Shown one piece after another: positions 17,177-25,981 of a stretch of DNA of 64,000 nt. Source of the stretch: JBCBKP01 sp038521625 (GTDB lineage: Bacteria > Planctomycetota > Phycisphaerae > Phycisphaerales > UBA1924). The stretch covers positions 17,879-81,878 of the forward strand of contig JBCBKP010000012.1 of NCBI GenBank assembly GCA_038521625.1, given 5' to 3'. The translations under genes and the position numbers were made by a program. Position 1 is the first letter of the stretch, and every line of letters begins with the position of its first letter. Under the pieces are notes generated by a model that worked only from the letters and a program-made list of their open reading frames with translations, did not search any database and was not told the origin of the DNA.

Positions 17177-18586
17177 TCAGTTCCGGCGGACGCCGCGCCT
17201 CGCGAGGTAATCGACCAGATCGATCTTCGAGACCACCCCGAGCAGGTCGCCCGCATCGACGACGATCGCGGCGTGGTCGGTCTCGAACAGGTGAAAGAGC
17301 TCCTCGAGCCGCGCCTTCGGGTAGACGAGCCCGGCGATCGGCGCCGCGACCTCGGCGACGGGCGATTCGGGGGTGATGCCGCCGCCGTGGAGGCCGCGGA
17401 GCAGATCGAGCTCGCTCACGATCTTCGTCGGGCGTGCGCCGACCTTGCCGTTCTCGAGGATCGGGACCTGGCTGACGCCCTTCTCCTTCATGAGCGCCGC
17501 GACGGTCGCGACGGTGTCGCGGGCGCCGGCCGTGATGACCTGGCCCTGACGCTCGGCGAGGAGATCCTCGACGAACCCAAGGTCCTCACCCTCCTCCAGG
17601 TAGCCGTGATCCTTCATCCAGGCGTCGCTTAGGTGCTTGGAGATGTACCGCGTCGCCGAGTCGCAGAGGATCGCGATCACGCGCTTGTCCGGGCCGAGCT
17701 CGACGGCGCCCTTGATGGCCGCGGCGACGACCGACCCCGAGGAACCGCCGCAGAACAGGCCCTCCTCGCGGACGAGGCGCCGCGCCATCAGGAACGACTC
17801 CTTGTCGGTGACCTGGACCATGTCGTCGATGTGCGTGAAGTCCATCGCCTCGCACTTGATGTCCTCGCCGATCCCCTCGACGGCGTAGACGTACGGCGTG
17901 GGCATGGTGCCGGTGTGGAAGAGGTGATAGTGCACCGAGCCGAGGATGTCGACGCCGACCATCCTCTTGCTCGCGTCGCGCTCCTTGATGGCCTTGGAGA
18001 TGCCGGACATCGTGCCGCCGGTGCCGGTCGCGCCGTAGAGGGCGTCGAACGCGCCGCCGGTCTGCTCCCAGATCTCCGGACCGGTGCTCACGTAGTGGGC
18101 GTCGATGTTCAGCGGCGTGTGGTACTGGTTGACGTAGTACGCGCCGGGGGTCTCGGCCGCGATGCGCTTGGCGGTGTTGACGTAGTGATCGGGGGAGTCG
18201 CCCGGGACGTCGGTCGGGGTGATGATCACCTCGGCCCCGAACGACTTCATCATGTTGATCTTCTCCTGGCTCATCTTGTCCGGCATCGTGAAGACGCAGC
18301 GGTAGCCCTTCACGGCCGCGACCATGGCCAGGCCGAGCCCGGTGTTGCCGCTCGTGTTCTCGACGATGACGCCGCCCGGCTTGAGATCGCCCGACTTCTC
18401 GGCCTGCTCGACGATGTGCAGCGCGATGCGGTCCTTGAGCGAGCCGCACGGGTTCATGAAGTCGCACTTGACGAGGACCTCAGCCGCGCCGTCGGGGACG
18501 ATCTTCTGGAGCTTGACGAGCGGCGTGCTGCCGATCGCGGTGAGGATCGTCTCGTGGATGGCGTCGCGAGCTGGCGCCGTGGTCAT
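17177..18586 (-). CDS. cbs: Cystathionine beta-synthase with C-terminal CBS pair
   Basis: 469 residues. The N-terminal fold-type II PLP domain (about 1-335) shows GSTPLVKL, the PLP Lys in NPCGSLKDR, SGNTG, GATGTGGTMSG and GGSSGS. The C-terminal part (about 345-469) holds two CBS domains (VATVAALMKEKGVSQVPI; LEELFHLFETDHAAIVV). This is the architecture of bacterial and eukaryotic CBS rather than O-acetylserine sulfhydrylase. It condenses homocysteine with serine to cystathionine and feeds the gene-16001 enzyme. The ATG at 18586 was chosen over the one three codons upstream. Confidence 0.92.
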   Translation of the reverse strand: MTTAPARDAIHETILTAIGSTPLVKLQKIVPDGAAEVLVKCDFMNPCGSLKDRIALHIVEQAEKSGDLKPGGVIVENTSGNTGLGLAMVAAVKGYRCVFTMPDKMSQEKINMMKSFGAEVIITPTDVPGDSPDHYVNTAKRIAAETPGAYYVNQYHTPLNIDAHYVSTGPEIWEQTGGAFDALYGATGTGGTMSGISKAIKERDASKRMVGVDILGSVHYHLFHTGTMPTPYVYAVEGIGEDIKCEAMDFTHIDDMVQVTDKESFLMARRLVREEGLFCGGSSGSVVAAAIKGAVELGPDKRVIAILCDSATRYISKHLSDAWMKDHGYLEEGEDLGFVEDLLAERQGQVITAGARDTVATVAALMKEKGVSQVPILENGKVGARPTKIVSELDLLRGLHGGGITPESPVAEVAAPIAGLVYPKARLEELFHLFETDHAAIVVDAGDLLGVVSKIDLVDYLARRGVRRN

Positions 18587-18717
18587 CACGCACACTCCCT
18601 GGGCCCGTCGGGCGTTGCGGCGTCGGCCCCGTCCCCCCGGTCCGCGCGGCGGGGCCTCCGACGCGAGTCTAGTGGGCTACCACAGCCGGGGGACGCGCTC
18701 GTCCGAAATCGGACCGC

Positions 18718-18723
18718 TACGCT
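18718..18723 (+). promoter_or_regulatory. Candidate leaderless -10 (TACGCT) for the sulfotransferase gene
   Basis: TACGCT ends 8 bases before the ATG at 18732. It is the same hexamer as at 33499 and 52533. Confidence 0.45.
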
Positions 18724-18731
18724 CGGGGCCG

Positions 18732-19946
18732 ATGCCGAGCCCCGCCGACGTCAAGCCCAGACTGAGCCACGCCCTGTGCGGCGCCGACCTGCGGACCATC
18801 GCCGAGGTCGCCGCTTCGGGTGTCGCCTCTGGGGCGCTCTCGGCGGGAGGCGTGCTCCGCCTGGGGCTCGCAGGGCTGGCCGCGGTCGGGCGCCTGCCGA
18901 TCACGCTGCTCGAGTCGATCGGCCCGGGCCGCGGGGCCGCGACGGCGCCGATGAAGCACCCGCCGGTGTTCATCCTGGGCCACTGGCGCAGCGGGACGAC
19001 CCACCTCTACAACGTGCTGAGCAAGTCCGGCCGGTTCGGCTACGTCTCCCCGATCGCGACGGGCCTGCCCTGGGACTTCGTGCTGCTCGAGCGGTTCCTC
19101 GGCCCGCTGCTCCGAAAGTCGCTGCCGAGCGGGCGCTACATCGACAGCATCCCGGTCAACCCCGACTCGCCGCAGGAGGACGAGATCGCGCTGGCGAACA
19201 TGCAGCGCCTCTCGTTCTACCACGGGCTCTACCTGCCCAAGCGCATCGAGCGGGAGCTGTCCGAGGGGCTGTTCTTCGACGGCGCATCGCCGGCGCAGAT
19301 CGCCCGCTGGCAGCGCTGCGTCCGCCGGTTCTTCAATAAGCTGGAAAGGACCCAGCCGGGCCCCGACGGCTCCGGCACGACGCTGCTGATCAAGAACCCG
19401 GTCTACGCGGCCCGGGTGAAGCTCCTCCGCGAGACCTTCCCGGGCGCGAAGTTCGTGCACATCCAACGTGATCCTTACCGAGTGCTGCCGTCGATGCGGA
19501 ACTTCTACGGCGTGCTGTTCAAGCAGCTCGGGCTCGGCCCGGCGACCGGGGTCGACATCGACGAGATCGTGCTTGGCACGTACACGCGCATGATGGAGAC
19601 GCTCTATCGCGACACCGAGGGCCTGCCGGAGTCCGAGTGCCTCCACGTGCGGTTCGAGGATTTTGAGCGGGCGCCGCTCGGCACGATCGGCGACATCTAC
19701 AGCAAGCTCGATCTCCACGGCGGCGACGCGGGCTTCAAGGCGGCCAGGCCGGCCTTCGAGCGGTATCTCGACTCGGTCAAGGGGTACAAGAAGAACAGGT
19801 ACGCGCCCGACCCCGACATCGCGCGGCTGGTCAACGATCGCTGGGGCGCCTGGGTCGACCGGCTCGGCTACGAGCGGCGCGAGCCCGAGGCCGGCTCCGA
19901 GGTGGAGCCCAAGTCCGGGACCAGCGCGGAACCGGCGCTGACCTGA
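18732..19946 (+). CDS. PAPS-dependent sulfotransferase family protein
   Basis: 404 residues. The 5'-phosphosulfate loop is visible in FILGHWRSGTTHLYNVL (about 77-93), and the 3'-phosphate motif in FVHIQRDPYRVLPSMRNFY. Length and layout fit the Sulfotransfer_3 type, which often acts on lipids or glycans. It would transfer sulfate from PAPS to a hydroxyl or amine. It ends exactly where the convergent HpnA-like gene ends and lies at the edge of the hopanoid locus, so a lipid substrate is possible but unproven. Confidence 0.82.
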   Translation: MPSPADVKPRLSHALCGADLRTIAEVAASGVASGALSAGGVLRLGLAGLAAVGRLPITLLESIGPGRGAATAPMKHPPVFILGHWRSGTTHLYNVLSKSGRFGYVSPIATGLPWDFVLLERFLGPLLRKSLPSGRYIDSIPVNPDSPQEDEIALANMQRLSFYHGLYLPKRIERELSEGLFFDGASPAQIARWQRCVRRFFNKLERTQPGPDGSGTTLLIKNPVYAARVKLLRETFPGAKFVHIQRDPYRVLPSMRNFYGVLFKQLGLGPATGVDIDEIVLGTYTRMMETLYRDTEGLPESECLHVRFEDFERAPLGTIGDIYSKLDLHGGDAGFKAARPAFERYLDSVKGYKKNRYAPDPDIARLVNDRWGAWVDRLGYERREPEAGSEVEPKSGTSAEPALT

Positions 19947-20879
19947 TCAGACGCGTCCGCTCTCCCGAAGCCACGCCACCGCGTCCGCCAGCGTCATATC
20001 GAAAGGCCGCGGCTCGACGGGCCCGCGCTCGTGAGGCACCGTCTCCAGCGCCCGCGCGAGCTTCACGCCCGCGATCGTCGCGCTCGGCTCCCGCTTGGTG
20101 ATCCTGCTCACCGTCTCCCCCACCACCGCCGCGACGTACGCGAGCGCGTACGGGATCCTCGCCTTTGGCAGCTTCCTGCCGGTATGAGCCCGCATCGCCT
20201 CGAGCAGCTCGCCGAAGCGCACGCGGTGCCCACGCAGCGGAACGATCGCCCGATCTCCCCCGGCCGCGGCGATGAACCCCGCCGCGAGATCGCGGACGTC
20301 GACCAGATCCAGCACACAATCGAGATACGCGGGCGGCGGCTCGGTCAGCAGCATCCGGAGGAGCTTGCTCGGCGGCGTCATGTTGTCGTCGCCGGGGCCG
20401 ATCGGCGCGGCCGGGCGGACGATGACCACACGCATCGGGCCGGCGTCTTCCGAGACGATCCGCTCGCCCTCGACCTTGGAGCGGACGTACGGCCCGAAGT
20501 CTCGGCCGGCGGCGAGCTCGACGACGTCGCTGGAGGTGTGCACGAACGTGCGCACGCCGGCGGCCCTCGCCGCCTCGAAGACCACGCTCGTCCCGCCGGC
20601 GTTGACCCGCTCGAACACGCCCGGGTCGGGCGCCCAGAGCTGGGCCGTGCCGGCGATGTGGAACACGCGATCCGCCCCCTCGACGGCGTCGCGGCAGACG
20701 GACGGATCGGTGACCGAGCCCTCGACGAGCTCGACGCCCTCGAAGCCCGCCGGGGGGGGCGAGACGTCGAGCACCCGCACGCGCCGCCCCGCCTCCCGCA
20801 ATGCGGCGACGAGGTGGCGGCCGATGAAGCCGCACCCGCCGGTGACGAGGTCCAGATTGTCGGGAAGTCCGCCCGGCAT
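19947..20879 (-). CDS. hpnA: NAD-dependent epimerase/dehydratase, hopanoid-associated HpnA type
   Basis: 310-residue extended SDR. It has the NAD loop TGGCGFIG, VFHIAGTAQLW, HTSSDVVELA and the active-site Tyr-Lys in YVRSKVEGER. General sequence character and its position divergent from squalene-hopene cyclase, with only 66 bases between, fit the hopanoid-associated sugar epimerase HpnA (TIGR03466). The reaction of HpnA in hopanoid biology is not firmly established. There is no space between its stop and that of the sulfotransferase. A generic SDR of another pathway is the alternative. Confidence 0.75.
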   Translation of the reverse strand: MPGGLPDNLDLVTGGCGFIGRHLVAALREAGRRVRVLDVSPPPAGFEGVELVEGSVTDPSVCRDAVEGADRVFHIAGTAQLWAPDPGVFERVNAGGTSVVFEAARAAGVRTFVHTSSDVVELAAGRDFGPYVRSKVEGERIVSEDAGPMRVVIVRPAAPIGPGDDNMTPPSKLLRMLLTEPPPAYLDCVLDLVDVRDLAAGFIAAAGGDRAIVPLRGHRVRFGELLEAMRAHTGRKLPKARIPYALAYVAAVVGETVSRITKREPSATIAGVKLARALETVPHERGPVEPRPFDMTLADAVAWLRESGRV

Positions 20880-20913
20880 GTCCCTTATCTACACGCTCCG
20901 AGCGGGGTCCGCG

Positions 20914-20937
20914 TACGCTTGGCCTCGGCTCAGGAGG
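20914..20937 (+). promoter_or_regulatory. Promoter -10 (TACGCT) and strong Shine-Dalgarno site for shc
   Basis: TACGCT at 20914-20919 would start transcription near 20926, giving a leader of about 20 bases. That leader contains AGGAGG (20932-20937), 8 bases before the ATG. It contrasts with the leaderless layout of several neighbours. Confidence 0.5.
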
Positions 20938-20945
20938 GTCCGTTG

Positions 20946-22904
20946 ATGTCGCAGCAGGTCGCAGGCAGCGCACCGCCCGTGCTCGAGGGCACGCCCGAAG
21001 GACAACGCGCGAGATTCGACCGCGCGCTCGACGGGATCCGGTCCCACCTCCTCGATCTGCAGCACGAGGACGGCCACTGGTGCGCACGGCTCGAGGGCGG
21101 CAGCATCACAGAGTCCGAGTACATCCTCATGCAGTGGATCCTCGGCAACGAGGACGACGAGGCCCTGCCCCGGATCGCCGACTCGCTCCGCCACATCCAG
21201 TGCTCCGACGGCGGCGAGTGGGACGGCGGCTGGCTGCTCTTCCCGGGCGGCCCGGCCGACATCAGCGGCACGGTGCAGGCGTACTTCGCCCTCAAGCTGA
21301 TGGGCGACGACACCGAGGCGCCGCACATGCGGCGGGCGCGTGATCTGATCCTGCGGATGGGCGGCGCGGAGAAGGTCAACACCTTCACGCGGTTCTACTT
21401 CGCGTGCCTGGGCCAGGTGCCGTTCAGCGCCTGCCCGACGATCCCGCCGGAGCTCGTCTGGCTGCCGCGCTGGTTCCCGCTGAACCTCTACAACATGTCC
21501 GCCTGGACACGGACCATGGTCCTGCCGCTCGGGCTCGTGACCACGCTGCGCCCGCGTCGCGAGCTGAGCGAGTCGCAGGGCATCTCCGAGCTGTACATCG
21601 ATCGCGCCGCGGCGTCCCGGCTCTCGCAGGAGTCGGCGTTCCCGCTGCCTCCCAATTGGTCGAAGCTCTTCCTGCTGGCCGACAGGCTGCTGAAGCTCTA
21701 CCACGCGATCCCGCTGAAGCCGTTCCGCAAGTCGGCCATCAGGGCCGCCGAGAAGTGGATCGTCGAGCACCACGAGAGCTCCGAGGGCCTCGGCGCGATC
21801 TTCCCGCCGATGGTCTACTCGCTGGTCGTCTTCAAGTGCCTGGGCTACCCCGACGACCACCCGCTCGTCGTCAAGTGCCACAAGGACCTGCGAGACTTCT
21901 TCCTGCACGAGCCCGAGGGCATCCGCGTGCAGCCCTGCTTCAGCCCGGGCTGGGACACCGGGATTGCGCTGCACGCCTTCGCCGAGGGCGTGCTCGAGCC
22001 CACCGACGACGAGGCGATCCGAGGCACGGATTGGTTGCTCCGACACGAGATCCGCGTCAAGAGCGACTGGGCCCGCGCCGTGCCCGACGTCGAGCCCGGC
22101 GCCTGGGCGTTCGAGTACGCCAACCCGCACTACCCGGACACCGACGACTCGGCGATGGCGATCGCCGCGCTGCACCGCCTCGGCGGCGAGCGGGCCACGC
22201 CCGCGATCGAGCGTGGCCGCGCGTGGCTGCTCGCGATGCAGAACGACGACGGCGGCTGGGCCGCGTTCGACCGGACCATGGACCGCCCGATCCTCGAGGA
22301 GGTCCCGTTCGCCGATCACAACGCGATGCAGGACCCGTCGTGCCCCGACATCACCGGGCGCGTTCTCGAGGCGCTCGGGCACACGGGCCTCCGCGCGAGC
22401 GACCCCGAGGGCCGGGCGGCGATCGAGTACCTCAAGAAGGACCAGGACCCGTCCGGCGCCTGGTGGGGCCGCTGGGGCGTCAACTACGTCTACGGCTCGT
22501 GGCAGGTGCTCGTCGGCCTGGCCGCGATCGGCGAGGACATGCGGTCGGACTACACCCGCAGATCCGCCGACTGGCTCAAGAGCGTGCAGAAAGCCGACGG
22601 CAGCTTCGGCGAGACGCCCGACACGTACCGCGATCCGTCGCTCAAGGGCACCGGCGAATCGACCGCCTCGCAGACCGCCTGGGGCGCGATGGGGATGATG
22701 TCGGTCTACGGGCCGAACGACCCCGACGTGCTCCGAGCGCTCGAGTGGCTGGCCGAGACCCAGGCCGAAGACGGAGGCTGGGACGAGCCCTGGTGGACCG
22801 GCACCGGGTTCCCGAACGTCTACTACCTTCGGTACCACTACTACCGGCTGTACTTCCCGATGATGGCGCTGGCCCGCCAGAAGCGCCTGGCCGAGTCAGC
22901 TTGA
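20946..22904 (+). CDS. shc: Squalene-hopene cyclase
   Basis: 652 residues, normal length for the family. It cyclises squalene to hopene/hopanol at the inner face of the cytoplasmic membrane. The catalytic DxDD acid motif is seen as PDTDDSAMA (about residue 398). QW-type repeats are visible (MQNDDGGWAAFD, DQDPSGAWWGRWG, DGSFGE, AEDGGWDEPWW), as is YGSWQVL near the C-terminus. It is flanked by HpnA-, HpnH- and HpnG-like genes and squalene synthase, giving an almost complete hopanoid locus. Confidence 0.95.
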   Translation: MSQQVAGSAPPVLEGTPEGQRARFDRALDGIRSHLLDLQHEDGHWCARLEGGSITESEYILMQWILGNEDDEALPRIADSLRHIQCSDGGEWDGGWLLFPGGPADISGTVQAYFALKLMGDDTEAPHMRRARDLILRMGGAEKVNTFTRFYFACLGQVPFSACPTIPPELVWLPRWFPLNLYNMSAWTRTMVLPLGLVTTLRPRRELSESQGISELYIDRAAASRLSQESAFPLPPNWSKLFLLADRLLKLYHAIPLKPFRKSAIRAAEKWIVEHHESSEGLGAIFPPMVYSLVVFKCLGYPDDHPLVVKCHKDLRDFFLHEPEGIRVQPCFSPGWDTGIALHAFAEGVLEPTDDEAIRGTDWLLRHEIRVKSDWARAVPDVEPGAWAFEYANPHYPDTDDSAMAIAALHRLGGERATPAIERGRAWLLAMQNDDGGWAAFDRTMDRPILEEVPFADHNAMQDPSCPDITGRVLEALGHTGLRASDPEGRAAIEYLKKDQDPSGAWWGRWGVNYVYGSWQVLVGLAAIGEDMRSDYTRRSADWLKSVQKADGSFGETPDTYRDPSLKGTGESTASQTAWGAMGMMSVYGPNDPDVLRALEWLAETQAEDGGWDEPWWTGTGFPNVYYLRYHYYRLYFPMMALARQKRLAESA

Positions 22905-22929
22905 GCGGTTGTGCAACGCGTCGCTGGCG

Positions 22930-23352
22930 TTAGGAACTCGGCTCGGCCTCGAGCTTCGCCTTGGCCCGCTCGACCAGCTTCGTGCGGTAGCGATCCATCC
23001 ACTTCTCGAAGCTCTTGCCCGCCGCGGTGTCCTTGCCGGTGAACTCGACCCGCTCGACGTCGGCCATCGAGATCCGGACCTTCTCGTCGCGATCGGTCGG
23101 GTACAGGCGGACCGACCAGGCATCGAAGTCGTCGCCCCCGAGATCACGCTCGAAGACATAGCCGACCACCGGCTCGCCGGCTCGCATCACGAACGTGACG
23201 TCGCCGCGGTAGTCGAACGCCTGATTCAGCGCCTCGCGGGCGGCCGTAATATCGGACAGATCCGGCGCCCAGCCCTCGAGGTTCCGGTCTTCGCTCTGAT
23301 CGTGAGCGATCGAGTCCCCGCTCGCACCCCTCGACTTGCTCTCCTGCGGCAT
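22930..23352 (-). CDS. Conserved-looking protein of unknown function (140 aa) beside shc
   Basis: Not recognised. After a disordered N-terminus of about 30 residues there is an alpha/beta segment (ALNQAFDYRGDVTFVMRAGEPVVGYVFERD; AWSVRLYPTDRDEKVRISMADVERVEF) and a basic, helical C-terminus (KSFEKWMDRYRTKLVERAKAKLEAE). It has no signal peptide or membrane segment. It is convergent with shc, 25 bases away. The ATG at 23352 is chosen because upstream sequence in frame is not protein-like. Whether it serves hopanoid metabolism is unknown. Confidence 0.65.
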   Translation of the reverse strand: MPQESKSRGASGDSIAHDQSEDRNLEGWAPDLSDITAAREALNQAFDYRGDVTFVMRAGEPVVGYVFERDLGGDDFDAWSVRLYPTDRDEKVRISMADVERVEFTGKDTAAGKSFEKWMDRYRTKLVERAKAKLEAEPSS

Positions 23353-23569
23353 CGACCACCCTCGGCTGCGTCGTCCCGGTCCCGGGACGGCGGATGAAGA
23401 ATCGGCGAAACCCGGCGTTCGCTGGCACGAGGCTAGCCGCGCCGGCGAACGGGCAGCGGATCGATGATCCGATGAAATGTGATGACAGAAAGTGGGCGAG
23501 GCAAACCGGCTATCCTTGTCCCCCGGATTCGTTTCCACCAGCCGCGCACCGGTCGGAGACCCAGAGATC

Positions 23570-24646
23570 ATGCCACCGAATCGACGCGCGTTCACGCTGA
23601 TCGAGCTCCTCGTCGTCATCGCGATCATCGCATTGCTGATCGGCATCCTGCTGCCCGCGCTTGGCAGCGCCCGGCAGGCCGGCCAGGACGTCGTCTGCCT
23701 CGCGAACCAGCGCTCGATCGGCCAGGGGATGGCGACGTACACGACGAACAATCGCGAGTGGTTGCCCGGCCCGGCGACGAGCGGGTTCAACTACGACTCC
23801 GCGAGCAACCCGGTGCGGAACACGCCGGCCGGTCCCGTCTCGAATTGGGACATTCTCAGCCCGCTCGTCGGTGAATCGCTCGGCTTCTCGCCCGATCGTC
23901 TGCAGCGGTTCCAGCAGCTCCTCGAGGACTCCGACTTCCGCTGCCCCTCGAACCGCGAGGAGTACATCGGGGTGTTTCGACCGCAGGGGCTCCTGCCGAT
24001 GGACCGCGCTGCGGGCGGCGACGGGCCGCACCCGCGCATCTTGAGCTACACCGCGGCTCCGCACTTCTTCGTTCGCTCGCAGGTGTTCCCGACGCTCGGC
24101 GAGGCCCAGAACGCGCCGCAGGGCATCCTCGGATTCGCACCGCGGGGCGGCCTGCAGCCTCCGGGGCAGTGGCTCGCCACAGGCCTGACGCCCCCGCCGA
24201 ACTACGCCCCGCAGATCACCCGGGTCGGCAACCCCAGCCGGAAGGCGATCCTCAGCGAGAGCGGTCGGTTCTGGACCACGCTCAACGGGAAGACGGGGCT
24301 CGACTACACGACCTCGACACGCACCAGCGGCTTCACCGGATCGCCCCAGGGCAATTTCCTCGCCGTCGCACCTTACTTCAACGGCAACGGCCCGAGTGGC
24401 CACACCGGTCTCGCCCGCGAGAACGGGAAGCCGAGCGAGCAACTCTCACGGATCTTCCTCCGCCACGGGGGCGACACGATGAACATCCCGTTCTTCGACG
24501 GGCACGTCGAGCGTCTCAGCGAGTTCGAACTCACCGACCCGACGCTCTGGGCGCCTCGAGGCTCCACCGTCTGGGGAGACAGCCGACGCGGCAGTTCGAT
24601 CCTGGTCCGCGGAGACGAGTTCGAGGCCGGCAGCAAGATCGACTGA
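23570..24646 (+). CDS. Prepilin-type N-terminal cleavage/methylation protein (H-X9-DG / pseudopilin-like)
   Basis: 358 residues. The N-terminus (RRAFTLIELLVVIAIIALLIGILLPAL) is a type IV prepilin leader with cleavage before Phe and Glu at +5. The rest is a large soluble domain ending with the NIPFFDGHVERLSEFE segment typical of the big planctomycete pseudopilin-like families. It would be processed by a prepilin peptidase and exposed outside the inner membrane. GGAGA lies 14 bases before the ATG. A TATCCT at 23511-23516 may be its -10. These proteins are present in many copies in planctomycetes and their function is unknown. Confidence 0.85.
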   Translation: MPPNRRAFTLIELLVVIAIIALLIGILLPALGSARQAGQDVVCLANQRSIGQGMATYTTNNREWLPGPATSGFNYDSASNPVRNTPAGPVSNWDILSPLVGESLGFSPDRLQRFQQLLEDSDFRCPSNREEYIGVFRPQGLLPMDRAAGGDGPHPRILSYTAAPHFFVRSQVFPTLGEAQNAPQGILGFAPRGGLQPPGQWLATGLTPPPNYAPQITRVGNPSRKAILSESGRFWTTLNGKTGLDYTTSTRTSGFTGSPQGNFLAVAPYFNGNGPSGHTGLARENGKPSEQLSRIFLRHGGDTMNIPFFDGHVERLSEFELTDPTLWAPRGSTVWGDSRRGSSILVRGDEFEAGSKID

Positions 24647-24670
24647 TCGATCCGGCTTCGAGTGAGCCGA

Positions 24671-25849
24671 TCAGACGCCCGCGCCCTCCTTCTCGATGCC
24701 CACGAAGCCCGAAGCCCCGCCGTTCGCGCCCGCGGGCGATCCGCCCCGGGCCTCGATCTCGGCCGAGACCGTCAGCGACACAAGAGTGCTCTTGCCCGCG
24801 AGCTCGCGCGCCTTGCCGAGCTGGTCCGGGTCGGGGTGCTTGTTGAACAGCATCGCCTTGATCGTGCGGAACAGACCGGCCGGCGAGCCGAAGGTGTCGT
24901 CGACCGCCGAGGCCTCGTAGCCCGAGTGCACCATGCAGTTCGCGCACTCGGGATTGCCCGACTCGGTGCCGTAGTTGTCCCACTCGGTCGAGCTCATCAT
25001 CTCCTCGAACGAGTCGGCGTAGCCCTCCTGCAGCAGGTAGCACGGCTTCTGCCAGCCGAAGAGGTTGTATGTCGGCATGCCCCAGGGCGTGCAGCGGTAG
25101 TGCTGCTTGCCCATCAGGAACTCGAGGAACAGCGGGCTCTGGTTGAACTTCCAGCGGCCCTTGCGGTTCGACAGGATCGACCTGAACAGCTCGCGGCTCT
25201 TCTCGCGCCCCAGGAATTTCTCCTGGTCCGGCGCCTTCTGGTAGCTGTAGCCCGGCGAGACCATCATGCCCTCGACGCCCAGGTCGGTCATCTCGTCGAA
25301 GAAATCGCGGACGCTCAGCGGGTCGGCACCCTCGAACAGCGTCGTGTTGGTCGTCACGCGGAAGCCGCGCTTGACGGCCTCCCTGATGCCGGCGACCGCC
25401 TTGTCGTACGTGCCGTCGCGGCAGACCGCGAAGTCGTGCGCGTCCTGCTGACCGTCCATGTGGATCGAGAACGTCAGGTACTTGCTGGGCTTGAACAGGT
25501 CGATCTTGTCTTTGAGCAGGATCGCGTTCGTGCAGAGATAGATGTACTTCTTGCGCGCGACGAGCCCCTCGACGATCTCCTTGATCTCCGGGTGCAGAAG
25601 CGGCTCGCCGCCGGGGATCGAGACCATCGGCGCCCCGCACTCCTCGACCGCCTTGAAGCACTCCTCGGCCGAGAGGTGCTTCTTCAGGATGTGCGCCGGG
25701 TACTGGATCTTGCCGCAGCCGGCGCACGCCAGGTTGCAGCGGAACAGCGGCTCGAGCATCAGCACCAGCGGGTAGCGCTTGCGCCCGCTGAGCTTCTGCT
25801 TCAGCACGTACGTCGCGACGGTCCACATCTGCGAGGCGGGGACGCCCAT
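24671..25849 (-). CDS. hpnH: Adenosylhopane synthase, radical SAM protein HpnH
   Basis: 392-residue radical SAM enzyme joining a 5'-deoxyadenosyl group to hopene to give adenosylhopane, the entry to C35 hopanoids. The [4Fe-4S] motif is CNLACAGCGKIQ (Cys-x3-Cys-x2-Cys) near residue 50, followed by the GGEPLLHP SAM-binding motif. The N-terminus MGVPASQMW matches the HpnH start, so I use the ATG at 25849 rather than one six codons upstream. C-terminal Cys residues (NPECANCMVHSGYE) are also typical. It is divergent from hpnG. Confidence 0.92.
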   Translation of the reverse strand: MGVPASQMWTVATYVLKQKLSGRKRYPLVLMLEPLFRCNLACAGCGKIQYPAHILKKHLSAEECFKAVEECGAPMVSIPGGEPLLHPEIKEIVEGLVARKKYIYLCTNAILLKDKIDLFKPSKYLTFSIHMDGQQDAHDFAVCRDGTYDKAVAGIREAVKRGFRVTTNTTLFEGADPLSVRDFFDEMTDLGVEGMMVSPGYSYQKAPDQEKFLGREKSRELFRSILSNRKGRWKFNQSPLFLEFLMGKQHYRCTPWGMPTYNLFGWQKPCYLLQEGYADSFEEMMSSTEWDNYGTESGNPECANCMVHSGYEASAVDDTFGSPAGLFRTIKAMLFNKHPDPDQLGKARELAGKSTLVSLTVSAEIEARGGSPAGANGGASGFVGIEKEGAGV

Positions 25850-25942
25850 GTATGCCTGCCTTTGCACGCGGCCTCATGCCGCGGGTTCACTCCAGCCAGC
25901 GGGCGGCGCCCACACCGATCGCGACGCCCGAAGTAACCGGCC

Positions 25943-25956
25943 ACTATACCTAGGCT
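25943..25956. promoter_or_regulatory. Overlapping divergent promoter elements between hpnH and hpnG
   Basis: On the minus strand TATAGT (25948-25943) could serve hpnH with a leader of about 85 bases. On the plus strand TAGGCT (25951-25956) could serve hpnG with a leader of about 19 bases. The two sites lie within 14 bases, so the two genes may compete for polymerase. Confidence 0.35.
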
Positions 25957-25981
25957 GGACGCCAAACGCCGAACCGATCCG

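Noticed and set aside
18620..18664. Stem of 12 bp with a 3-base bulge upstream of cbs, possible riboswitch leader
   Set aside because: A TAGACT at 18671-18666 would start transcription near 18659, inside the stem, and no known SAM or cysteine riboswitch features are visible. GC-rich chance pairing is likely.
20874..20891. TAGATA 6 bases before the HpnA-like start as another leaderless -10
   Set aside because: The last base is A rather than T, so it does not fit the TAnnnT pattern of the other thirteen; left out of the set.
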